From the NCBI GenBank assembly GCA_019188255.1, contig JAETXT010000007.1:3596001-3660000 (forward strand): 64,000 nucleotides of DNA, read 5' to 3'. A program made the translations under genes and the position numbers. Below the pieces are notes generated by a model that was not told where the DNA came from, made no database searches, and was given only the letters and a program-made list of their open reading frames with translations. This document shows, piece by piece, positions 1 through 11,021 of this stretch. Numbering within the stretch: position 1 is the stretch's first letter; each line of letters starts with the position of its first letter. Origin of the DNA: Verticillium longisporum (Eukaryota; Ascomycota; Sordariomycetes; Glomerellales; Plectosphaerellaceae).

Positions 1-1755
1 ACCGAACTGGAGAAGAAGAGAGAAAAAAAACCCATTGATGACGCTCTCACAGGCAAGGCTGAGAGCAGAGTCGCTCCGATGGCCGAAAAGTCGCGGTGAG
101 AAGTTTGCCCCTGTAATCCGGCCGGGTAAGTGCAGCACGGATGCTGGTGTTGTGCTATCTTTATAAAGCTAATCTCGTGGTTGGTTCACTTGGGCTGATC
201 GGGACTCGAGAATGATCCCTTTGTGCAAACGTATTCACCTACGTCTTACTCCCAGGGTGTGGAATCCAATGGTTTTGGTGAATTGTTTGCCTGTTGACTG
301 AGGTAGGAACAGGAAGACGTGGCAGCTTATCTGCAACGCGTCAACGCCCAGATCCTGTGACCATCTACAGGCACAGAATATCACGAATGCAATGAGACGA
401 GTTCGGAAAGAGATGGGTCCTTCTGTTATCGTCCCACTGTAGCCACAGTGTGACAGGGACAACGATCAGCTGCTCAAGGCTGCGGCGAACGAAGGCAGAT
501 ATGTCAACGAGACAACGAGAGTATGCTGGCAGTGTTCAACCCACCTCGGAGGCCGAAGGCCACTCCTTGCCTGACCTCATGAAATATGTGCGGAGACGTC
601 TTCATCGTCAACACTTACCTAGGGACGCAATATGGGCCGTGGGTAAGAATGCCCCGTCCAACATCGTGTAGCATAGCGGGCCCCTACATCGCGCCTTCTG
701 TCTCACTGGGCCCAATGGCTGAGCAGTCAAGTGGTTTGTGGTTGTGCCTGACCATTTTACATTGCAAAAGACGGCCGTGGTTCCGATCAAGTGGCGCTCA
801 GGTCTATTTGGCTCCAGGGGAAGACGGAGCCTGCCCACTTGTTGCCTCGTTCCGACGATACACCCCGCCGTTCACATACATCCGTGGTCGTGAGTAACTC
901 CACCGACATAGCAAGGGCCACCGAGTCACGTTTGGCCATTGGAACCTGCCTACAGCCCCGGCAAGCTCGGTCATGGGCAGGCTCTTGGGTGTAGCTCTTG
1001 CCGAATAAGTCTGGCCAACGCTGCGTCCACTTAAGCGATCTCGATCCTTCACAGAACCAGCAAACTCGGGCGGTCTAGGAAAAAAGCAGACCATCACAAC
1101 AAGGTCACATCAAACTGTCCCGCCGACACAGGTTCTCTAAGGATCGCAGAGATCTTTGTTCGCTGTTGCCAGAACTAACGCATGTAAATGGAATGCTTGC
1201 CCGAGGCTCAACAATCTTGCTCTCTAGCTATGTGCTTCCAATCCAGAGTGGCATCGGCTCCTGTTTTGGACATGCGTCCGACCTCGTCAGTACATACCAG
1301 GTTTCGTCAGGGCGCGTCACGTTCCAGCTGCCGTCATCTCGTGAGACCTTGGGCCACAGCACCGCGTGCGTGGGGCTTTGTGACTGTAGCCGTTGCTGTT
1401 GTTTCTTCCTGGTGCGCGCTACTGTCGACGTTTCGGCGCATTCCGACGTAGCCCCATGGCGACGTAGTAGTATCTTGACTAGAAGTTGGTGCGGCATACG
1501 CTGTTGGTTTGTCAATGCGTGACAACATTAGTAGTTGACCTTCCAGCTCTGTGGTTATGCTGAGAGTCTCCGGACTGCTGGCGCCACCTCCAGGCGCAAG
1601 CCTTTTCTCGGTAACCCGAAGATACCGCAGCCGTAGTGCTGTTGTGTTTGACTACTGTCTATGTGAGTGATGAGGACCGGATCTGATCTTGTGCGTGTCA
1701 AGTCCTATTGTGAAGGCGGGCAGTGCCCCTCTTGGTTAGCAAATCTAAGTTCTTC
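1..1755. other. intergenic, no gene seen
   Basis: The stretch downstream of the UPF2 3' end holds only short overlapping reading frames on both strands, none longer than about 120 codons. None shows a recognisable domain or a splice pattern joining it to another frame. I see no RNA gene or repeat. It may hold the 3' UTR of UPF2 at its right edge. Confidence 0.5.
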
Positions 1756-4700
1756 CTAGGATTGACATCGACGTTGACGCATGCAGGCGGCGTTATGGCG
1801 CGGCGCAAGTCGTCCGTTCGACGTGCTACGCTTGCTGGACATATCGTCGATCAAGGATGCAGCGACTTGCTGGTCCCTGTCCTCGATGCTGGTGCGGCCA
1901 CGACAAAAGGGAGTAGATTTGGGCGCTTTCGCGAAGTGCTGGCTGCGCTTTCTGGAGGAGTCGTACCAGTCGACATCACTTAGCTGGAGTTTGCGCGATC
2001 GTTGGCCGATCCGCTCTTTGCCTCGTTCCACGCGGTTGTGGTGATGGCTGCTGGGCTTGTCGGTTCCTAGTCGATTGTGAATAACTTGGTTTCATGGCGG
2101 AATACGGTTCGAGTTCACCATCTTGTTCTTCATTTTCGCGGAGATCGTAGTTGAGCACCAGGTTTTTGATGCGTTGTTGCTCCTCCCTCTCGACTTGCTG
2201 TTGGTTCTTCATCGCCACGGCGAAGTTAGAGTCGGACGGCACTTCAACAGTACGTGTCTGGAAATATAGTCAGTAAGAAGAAAGAAAACGTCGACGCGGA
2301 GGCGAATGCGAGACCGACCTGTTGGCGGTTGCCCTTCTTCGTGAGCAGGGAGAATGCCATCGTGGGTCCTGGTCCAGAGGTGGCTGGCTCTATGGGCTCG
2401 GCTCCAGAAGAAGCCTCCTTGGTCTTGCCACGAACCGGGAGTGGAACATCGAAAAGCGGCTTTCGCTCAAATTTGCGCGACTCGAGACTTTCGGCCATCA
2501 TCTTTGCATACTCGCGTTCAAAATCGGCCTCGGCTTCTGGGTCGATCTGCTGTTCTTGGCGCGTGACAACGATAGCCTCATCTTCTGACACAGAAAGCGA
2601 GTCCATGGCTGACCCGTGGTTGTCCTCGTCATCAATGTCATCTTCAGAGCCAGACTCATCCTCGTCGCCGTCCGCCTCAGCCTCGGGTAGGTCTGGATCG
2701 CCATCCTCGTCATCATCCGAGGAGACAGAGGACGCATCGTCGACTTCCGCAGCCTCGGCAGCCTTGTCAGCACCCGACATCCGTTGGTCATTGGCGACTG
2801 CCTGTTGGAAAGCCTTGACAGCTTCATCGTAGCTGGTGGCCAGTTGCCAGTTGGGCCGCGTCAGTGCAAAGACATCAGTAACTATGAACTCGATATCCAT
2901 CGGCAGGGGTTGCTTGGTGTAGATGTAGTACTGGAAGAAGTACAGAAAGTGGTCCAATTTCTTGCCGGCAGCACCCTTCGTGAAGTAGACTCCACAGGTC
3001 TCCAGGATGATCGCCACAAGTCGGATGCGGAAGAAATCGTCGGAAGGATCGAACGCGTTGAACCGGCCAGGGTGAGGCACACCCCCGTGACCAAAGGTCA
3101 CGATCTTGTACATGGCGTCGAAAATGACAGGGTGCTCGACCATTCGGTAGTTGTAGAGCTCACCCAAGTACTTCGCCTCGGCGATGCGTCGCTGATAATA
3201 TTTGTAGTCATTAAGTTCAAGACCGAAGCATATGGATTCGATGAGGTTGTCAATGACCTTGACTGCAAAGGCTGGATGGTAGCGATAGAGGGCTCCCATG
3301 AGGATGGCCAGCAAGTGAATGTTGCCATACTTGACCTTGCCGGGCTTCGAAAATACCTTCTCGAGGATGGTGACGACCTCCGTTTCTTCCCAGTGAAGTC
3401 TGCGAATCTGCTTCAGAATCTTACTGAAGTTGCGCTTAGTCATGTCCATGTAAATCAGCTTGCGGATGAACAGCTCCATAGGGTCACGCTCCTTCTGCTC
3501 GATGGCTGGGCGTTCAGGCGGATCAACATAGTAAACGGCATTCTCGATCAACATGCGCTCGGCTTGGCCGATGTGCTGGACCGACTTCTTTCGCTGGAGG
3601 GTCTCGAGAAAAGTTGCCATGCGAGGCGACGTTTCAGGGTTTCGCAGGAGGTAACGCCCACAATTCTCCAGAAGATTGCAGATAATCTCAATGTTCATCT
3701 TTGAGAAGTCATCCATACTGACCTTCAGGCAATGGAACACGACATGCTCAGGAACAATGCCGAACTTGGTTAGCTCAGCCAAATACCGAATGTTGCCCAA
3801 GCGGACTTGACCAAGAAAGTCCTTCTCCTTGCGCCTCTGCAGGCTGCGGAACTCAGCATCAAGGTAGTCCACAAGTCCCTTGGGGACATCTGGCATGTAC
3901 TGGCCAAGTGTCGCAGCCAGGCGTGCCCAGCAGGGGAGCAGGTCTCCTCGGCCTTTGGGCACCTCGGTGAGAGCCTTGATCAGCCTGTTCCGCGAGGCCT
4001 TGGAGTTGAGGAAGCAAAAGTCAATCGCTGTTTCATCGATGGCATCCTTTGTCGTTAGTTCTGGCAGTCGGGCTAGCACTGCATCGACCTGAGCTCCAAT
4101 GGTCTTGTTCGCGATGGCCATCGACTGGTCATCGGCGGCATCGGTCGGCTTTGGCGCTTCGACATCCGCGGCGTCAATCTTCTTTCCGACCTGCTCATCG
4201 TTCTCGGGCTTTTTCTTCTTGCCTTCCTCGAGAAGCATCCCAGGCACCTTGCCTTTCAGATCCACAAGATTCTCGTAGAAGCGTCGCTCCTCTTCGTCTT
4301 CCCAGATGCCAGCACCATCGCCCAAGCCGCGGAGGTACTCTCCCGCTTTGACCAGACCAATGGAGCCGTTCGCGGCTCCAGCATCTTCGTGGTCCTTGAG
4401 GTCAGGCATTTCGGCCCCGATGACATCTGCGATAGCTTGCGCATTAGCAACGAGTCTTTCTTGCGACTTGACTTGCTTTTCGTAGTTGGATTGTCGGTCC
4501 TCAAACACCTCCCCCGACTTGACATAAGCCTCGGCGTTGCGGCGCGCCTGCGAATGGATGGCCTTTTGGTCGCGTAGAACATGGTTCTTGACGTCGTCGA
4601 AGTAACGTTTGAGGATGCTCTTGAACTTCTCCTGGAGCTCGGGTGGAGTGAATGGGCTGTCGTCGCTGTCGGTCGTAGGGCCATCAGCACCATCGGTTTC

Positions 4701-5598
4701 TCCCGAGAACTCATGCGCAGGCCGTGTGGCACCATCTTCTTCCACAGTCTTCCGTCCCTCGGCGGCTGCAGGTCGGACGCCGAGAATATCCCAGCTGAAG
4801 GCTTTGACGAAGATGACAAGCAGCGGCAAGTTGGCGTGTTCCCGATCGTGGCCCAGCAGATCCTTCAGCACCTCCAAGGAAACGGCTCCGCGGCCCCGCC
4901 TTTGCTGGAACTTGTTTTCAACTTGAGGTCCGTGACCTTGCCTGTTGCACCCTTTGTAGCATCGTCCGGTCGCGTGATGTCATCGAGGGTTTTCAAAACC
5001 CCGACAAGCCATAGTTCGGATACGATTCGCAGGAGCACGCGTTGGCGGCTGATGCGCTCCTTTTCCTCCTTTTCGCGAACCTCCGGAGGCAGAGTCTTGA
5101 GGATGCTCTTGTCGGGTGTTGCCATGCCCTTGCCGAGTAGCCATCCTAGGTGTTCCGTGAACTCGCTGGCGCCGAATCGCTGATGAAGCGCGCTAACAAT
5201 TTCCACTCCGGCGTCAACCTCGCCGGGTGATTTGAGTCGACAGAGTCCTTCGTAACAGGCCGAAATGATCTCAGACAGGTACTTGTGAAGGCTGAGGGTC
5301 CGGATCTCTTGGATGAACGTGTTGAGGGTGGCGGCAGAGATGGCGGTTCGAAGCCTCTTGATGAAGGCAGTGTTCTTCTTGAGCGAAGAGTCTAGAGACT
5401 TGTTGACGGTAAAAACATCTAGAGGACGCAAGTCAGAGGGAGCTGCGTGAGTGTTCCGAGGGATGAAAGTACGGACCCGTCTCGCCAGCCCAGGCGCGTT
5501 CGTTCAGGGAGCGCAGTTGGCCTGTACTCGGAGTTAGGATACATTGTTTTGGGGGGTAACGTAGGCTCTCAGAGCTCACGCTTCCTTGCGCGATCCAT
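1756..5598 (-). CDS. UPF2: nonsense-mediated mRNA decay factor Upf2/Nmd2
   Basis: Upf2 bridges Upf1 and Upf3 in nonsense-mediated mRNA decay in the cytoplasm. I read five exons: 5598-5580, 5521-5477, 5418-2319, 2257-2119 and 2066-1756. Two micro-exons (19 and 45 nt) encode MDRARKRQLRSLNERAW, a start typical of fungal Upf2. The large exon carries the helical MIF4G region, then a long acidic tract (about 2560-2770) that precedes the Upf1-binding C-terminus. The last intron (2118-2067, 52 nt) joins EEQDG to TDKPSS and leads into the conserved end SRKLQLSDVDWYD. After that the frame stays open for about 70 more residues, longer than I expect for the family. The frame breaks near 4876 between EPFP and LEVLKDLL, where one A (T on the coding strand) seems to be missing. 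With it restored the protein is about 1204 residues. Identity is secure; the extended tail is less so. Confidence 0.9.
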
Positions 5599-7229
5599 GA
5601 CAGATCGCGGATTGTTGAGTGTGAATGTTATCTCGACCTGTTGGTGCTACATTGGTCGGTGGGAGAGCTGCTATGGTATAGACGGCCCTAGGTAAACGTA
5701 TTGCGCATCGGCGAGCACCGGCATCGGTGGATCGAGAAGAGGTTTTCTGGGGTTGGATGCGTGCGCGCGCAAGATTCCTGAGTGTTTGGCTAGCACCAGA
5801 GTCTCGGCCAGAGGAAGTTGGCACGAAAGTTATCGGCAAGACGTGGTGGTCATGAAGGCTCCTCCACTGCGGGACGTTAGGTTCCCTCATATTCGCAGTG
5901 GAGCACACAGTCTTGTCACCTTGAAGGGGTGACGCACCGTTTTAGCCGCTCCGCTATGGGAATGTTAAGCGCAGCCGCGTGAATGCTGCGTCTAGCCCTG
6001 GAGCCGGTCGCTGACTAAGACGGCCATGGGCGGAGAACGGAAGAACGTTGTGGCGGCGGCTCCCCAGCGGGTCCACCTTTCCGGGTGCTCCACTCGACCC
6101 TGAAACTCGAACTGATAACGAAGGACGCTATTCCCGTTGCGTTCGGTCTATTATGACCTTACCATGACCTCCAGCCAATTCAAATCTGTCACCGATATCA
6201 TTGATAGCGAATACTCTGTGCAGGCTGCCCTGGGGCAGCACAAGGCAGCTGAAGCCCGGGTTTCTGCAAGCCATGGGTACTTCTCCTGATGTGCGAGCCT
6301 GGTTCCTCCTGGCTATCAGGCGTGACTTTCTCACTAGATGCGGGTGTCTATCGTAATACCAAGAAGGCAATAACATCGAATCCAAAAGCGAACGATACCT
6401 AGTCATAAGATGGCTTTTCCGAAGACGACAAGAAGTCTCTCTTGAACTCCGATTGTTAGCTTCGTCAGTTGGTTCCTTTGTGTTACAGGCACATGGGGAA
6501 GATGGTCTGTCGAAGATGTCGTCCAAACAGCTGGTCAACATTTCCGCTGACAAGATGACATATTCACGCAAGGTCGCAGTACCGATGGGATCGCCACAAG
6601 ACTACAAGACGAGAGGCCATTCGACATGAGTCTGGAAGGCTTCTGCAAGCCCGTGGTAGTGCTCAACGTCGCTCGAATTTGGCGCATCTCCGGGTTGACT
6701 CCTTATCTTCGACCATCGACCCAATCACGCACACCCCATAAGAGATCCGCCACGCGCACATTGATAAGGGCCTCCCTTCGAGGTGGACCAAACATCGGGT
6801 CGGTATTGCCGTGTCTTTATGATACAGACATGGCTTAGACTGGTCCGTTGACGTGCTGGCCTGCCGGAGATCTCTCTGCCGTGGATCGCGCCCGTCGAGC
6901 TCCAGCTAGTGCTAATCGGTGGTGCGATCTGAGGGTTCCCCCCAAAGGAAGTACGGAGTAGAGTTGCTGCACCGCCATGCCTGCATTCCCACCCACCTCC
7001 GGCACCATGCCACGCTCCATAATCCCCGGAGAAACAGAATGCTTTACACATTGCTCTTGCTGATGTAGATTCGACGCGGGATCCCATATTACTACCGAAC
7101 CCAGCCCTACTTGATCCAATCTTACAACCAACTTCTTCTTATTGTTCCTTCGTTCTCCATCATTTCCACTGTGTGTTACCCTCCCACACTGGTCTCAGAG
7201 ATCAAACACACACTGGGCTTGTCGACAAC
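5599..7229. other. divergent UPF2 / nitrate reductase intergenic region
   Basis: This spacer separates two divergent genes. Reading frames here are short, frequently overlap on both strands and match nothing I recognise. Its right part should be the nitrate reductase promoter. A pyrimidine-rich stretch lies at about 7130-7200 just before the start codon. Confidence 0.5.
6113..6768. promoter_or_regulatory. candidate GATA-factor (AreA/NIT2-type) sites upstream of nitrate reductase
   Basis: Three matches to the HGATAR consensus are visible: TGATAA at 6113-6118, TTATCT (reverse AGATAA) at 6703-6708 and TGATAA at 6762-6767. Fungal nitrate reductase genes are known to be activated by AreA/NIT2 GATA factors together with the pathway regulator NirA/NIT4. 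I found no clean NirA/NIT4 consensus. Sites this short occur often by chance, so the assignment rests mainly on position and gene identity. Confidence 0.3.
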
Positions 7230-10011
7230 ATGGAGATCCTCACACCGACCCCTGCCTTGCCCTTCCGGGACCAATTACCGGAATCCCTCCCGAGCGACAC
7301 ATTCACTATCAAGCCCGATTTCAAGCTGCCCCCAAGTCCCGCAGACACCATCAAGGAAGACCGCAGTGCAAGCGCCGATGGTGAAGCTGGCGAGTCCAGT
7401 TCATTATGTCTCTTTGAAGAGCTCGATGCCGAGAGGCCCCGCGTGTACCCCCTACCTCCCACGCCAACAGTCAACCAAGTCCTGCCACAAGACTTGAAGA
7501 CACCAGACAGCCACGTTACAAGAGACCCGAGGCTCATCCGGCTAACGGGTGTCCACCCGTTCAACGTCGAAGCGCCTCTTAGTGATCTCTACGACCAAGG
7601 CTTCCTTACGAACAAGGACCTACACTACGTCCGAAACCATGGCCCTGTCCCGAAGGTCGAGGACCAGGATTTGCTTGACTGGGAATTCACCGTTGAAGGC
7701 ATGGTCGAGAAGCCGATCTCGATGACTCTGAGAGACCTCATCACCGAGTATGAGCAGATTACTTACCCCGTCACCCTCGTTTGTGCTGGCAACAGGCGAA
7801 AGGAGCAGAACGTTGTCCGCAAGACAAAAGGCTTCTCTTGGGGCGCTGCTGGCCTGTCAACCGCGCTCTGGACCGGTGTGTCCCTCGGCGACCTTCTGGC
7901 TCGTGCTATGCCCAAGAGGGGCGCTCGCTATGTATCCTTTGAGGGAGCCGACAAGCTGCCCAATGGATACTATGGTACTAGCATCAAACTCAACTGGGCC
8001 ATGGATCCCAACCGCGGCGTCACTGTCTGCTACCGCATGAACGGCGAGCTCCTCCACCCTGACCACGGCAGGCCAGTACGAATCATCATTCCTGGACAGA
8101 TTGGCGGACGCAGCGTCAAGTGGTTGAAGAAGATCATCGTCTCCAAGGAGCCAAGCGATAACTGGTATCACATCTACGACAACCGCGTTCTTCCTACAAT
8201 GATCTCGCCCGACGCCAGTGCCGATCTGCCCGACACTTGGAAGGACGAGCGTTACGCCATTTACGACCTCAACGCCAACAGCGCCACCTGCTACCCAGCC
8301 CATGACGAAAGGGTCTCCCTTGTCGACGGCCCCGAGTCTTATAAAGTCCGAGGCTACGCCTACGGTGGAGGTGGTCGCAGGATCACTCGTGTGGAGGTTA
8401 CGCTGGACAAGGGAAAATCGTGGACCCTCGCCAACATTAGCTACCCGGAAGACGAGTACCGACTTGCCCCCGACGGTGACATGTTGTACGGTGGCCGTAT
8501 GGACATGGCCTGGCGAGAATCGAGCTTCTGCTGGTGCTTCTGGGATCTGGACATCCCAATGTCTCAGATTGCTGCCGCCGACGACGTCATGGTCCGTTGC
8601 ATGGACGAAGGCATGATGGTTCAGCCCAGAGACATGTACTGGGGCGTTCTCTGCATGATGACCAACCCCTGGAACCGAGTAGTCATGCACAAGGAGGGCC
8701 ATGAGTTGCGATTTGAGCACCCTACACTGCCTGCACTCATGGCTGGTGGCTGGATGGAGCGCATCAAAAAGGCCGGCGGCAACCTGTCCAACGGCTTCTG
8801 GGGGGAAAAAATCGAGGGCGAACCTGTGGAGACAGGGGCTGTCGAGCCTGTCCAGGAAATCTTCATGACAAAGGAAGGTGTCAAGCGCGCCATTACGATA
8901 GAGGAGCTTCGCCAGCACGCTGGCGAGGAGGCGCCATGGTTTGTAGTGAATGGAGAAGTGTATGATGGAACCGGCTACCTCGACGGCCATCCAGGAGGCG
9001 CAGCATCCATTTCGGCGCTGCTGGACAGGATGCATCGGAGGAGTTCCTGGCCATTCGTAAGACTCAGTCAGTCTGACCTGGCGTGCTCGAGCTAACGGTC
9101 TCACAGACAGCGAAAACGCAAAGAAGATGATGCCTGAATACCACATTGGCACCCTCGACGAAGCCGGCCGCAAGGCACTTGCCTCTGGTGAAGAGCAATC
9201 GGAGACGGACGCAAAGCGCGAAGTATTCCTCCAGAATAAGACGTGGACCAAGGCGATCCTTTCGGCCAAGACGCCTGTCTCTTCGGACAGCAAGATCTTC
9301 ACCTTTGACCTCGAGCACCCCGATCAGACTATTGGCCTCCCCGTAGGCCAGCATCTCATGGTGCGACTTCGGGACCCGGCGACGAGAGAGGCTATCATCC
9401 GTGCATACACCCCCATGTCGCAGGGCACAGACAAGGGCAAGCTGGACGTTCTCATCAAGATCTACCGTGATACGCCAGAGGCAAAAGGCGGACGCATGAC
9501 GCAGGCGCTCGACTCGATCCCCATTGGGCACTTTGTCGACTTCAAGGGACCAGTCGGCAAGTTTACGTATCACGGAAGCGGTCTCTGCACGATTTCCGGC
9601 AAACAGCGCACGGTCAAGCGGTTCATCATGGTCTGTGCCGGCTCCGGCATCACGCCCATCTACCAGGTTCTGCGAGCAGTCATCCAGAACGAGGAGGATC
9701 CTACCAAGTGCCTCGTGCTCGATGGCAACAGGGTCGAGGAGGACATCCTCTGCCGCAAGGAGCTTGACGCCATGGCCCTGTTGGCGCCAGGCAGATGCAC
9801 GCTACGTCACACTCTCACCAGGGGAAGCGATTCATGGACGGGTCTTAGGGGCCGCATGGACGCAGCCTTCTTCGAGAACGAACTGGGAGCGGGCGGCAGT
9901 GCCTGTGGGGAGGAGATGGTTCTGATCTGCGGGCCGGAGGCCTTTGAGAAGAGCGCCAAGACGAGTCTTCTGGGCCTCGGGTGGAAGGAGGACGATTTGC
10001 TGTTCTTCTGA
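7230..10011 (+). CDS. niaD: assimilatory nitrate reductase (NADPH)
   Basis: Reduces nitrate to nitrite with NADPH in the cytosol, the first step of nitrate assimilation. The start at 7230 (CAACATGG) gives the MEILTPTPAL N-terminus; an upstream in-frame Met lies in a poor context. Domains in order: molybdopterin domain with the Mo-ligand Cys185 in VTLVCAGNRR; dimerisation domain; cytochrome b5 with heme His587 in GHPGG and His610; FAD domain with RAYTPMS; NADPH domain with CAGSGITP and a final DDLLFF. One intron (9057-9106, 50 nt, GCTAAC branch point) splits the His610 codon. The frame breaks within cytochrome b5 near 9014: one base must be added to read AASI-GAAGQDASEEF and reach the donor site in phase. 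With it the protein is about 910 residues, normal for the family. Needs molybdenum cofactor, made in part by the cnxE product of this window. Confidence 0.95.
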
Positions 10012-11021
10012 ACGGGCGGCAACTGGAGGGGTGATTCGGCTTTCGGATCCCCGGGCTTTGTGTGTTGGGCGTTGGGCTCAATCTGGGAACCACCGGTTTC
10101 CGGGGTGTCTGAGGGCTCCCGGGCTATGGCTGGGAACATTTTGGGGGAGGGCAAACAGGACCGGCGTTCTTGGGATGATTGCGTCACTCAAAATATTTGT
10201 GTATCTCCGGATAGGAGACCTGGGTTGGCATACATGTACGCAGCGATAGATGGAATGGGAGCATTGTGATTCGTGACTCTCGTCTTGCGGCTGTGATCCA
10301 GGCTTGGAGGGTCCGTCGTTCGAGAATCGGTAGCCGCTTTGGGGGTTCCTGTCCGGGGTGAGCTGCCTTATCTGCGGGTCACCCGTCAGAATGTGCATCT
10401 CCGCGGAGTGAGGCGCCATCACGGTGGGATGCGGGCGCACGATTGAGATAGGAGATGTCGACACGGCCCTTTATCGCTGGCGGTTATCTGGGACCGGCGC
10501 CTTGAAGGAGATGTTCAATTTCACACGACGATGATCTCCCTTGAGGGCATATGATACGAAACGTATCGTTCCTGTGGGCGCTCGCTGGTCACTCAAGCCC
10601 AAGACCCCCCCGCTACGAACTTAGTTTACCGACTAACCGACGAGTTGCACACCGAGGCCACGTCTAATGCTGGCTTGGACTTGGCAAAAGCTTCTTTCCA
10701 AGGTTGCCATGGCGAGGTGATTCGTTGCAGCAGTCCTTAAAACTAGAGAGCACACTTAAGATCACTCTTCCTTTGGATGCCAACGCGCGCAGGACGTTGG
10801 CAGCAATTCGATAGCCTTATTGTGACATGTTGAAGACCTCTGGGTTTTGAAAGGTAGACAAACGGCATACTAGAGCAAGTGACGGATTGAGGTAAGCTAC
10901 GCAACCGCTTTTCGCACAAAGCTGGTCAGAGATTCCGGCGAGGTGCCATCACGGTAGTGGCCCAACTGGCAAAGCCCTTATCTTCTCGGGCTGATGAGAT
11001 CCAAGCACAGCTTGCCAATAA
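10012..11021. other. convergent intergenic region, no gene seen
   Basis: The spacer lies between the 3' ends of nitrate reductase and the helicase gene. It holds only short frames without recognisable content and presumably contains both 3' UTRs. No repeat or RNA gene is seen. Confidence 0.5.

Noticed and set aside
2784..3704. A 306-codon plus-strand frame within UPF2
   Set aside because: It lies opposite the conserved MIF4G region and its composition follows from the sense codons.
7857..9302. A 481-codon antisense frame opposite nitrate reductase
   Set aside because: It overlaps conserved coding sequence, crosses its intron and shows no recognisable domain.
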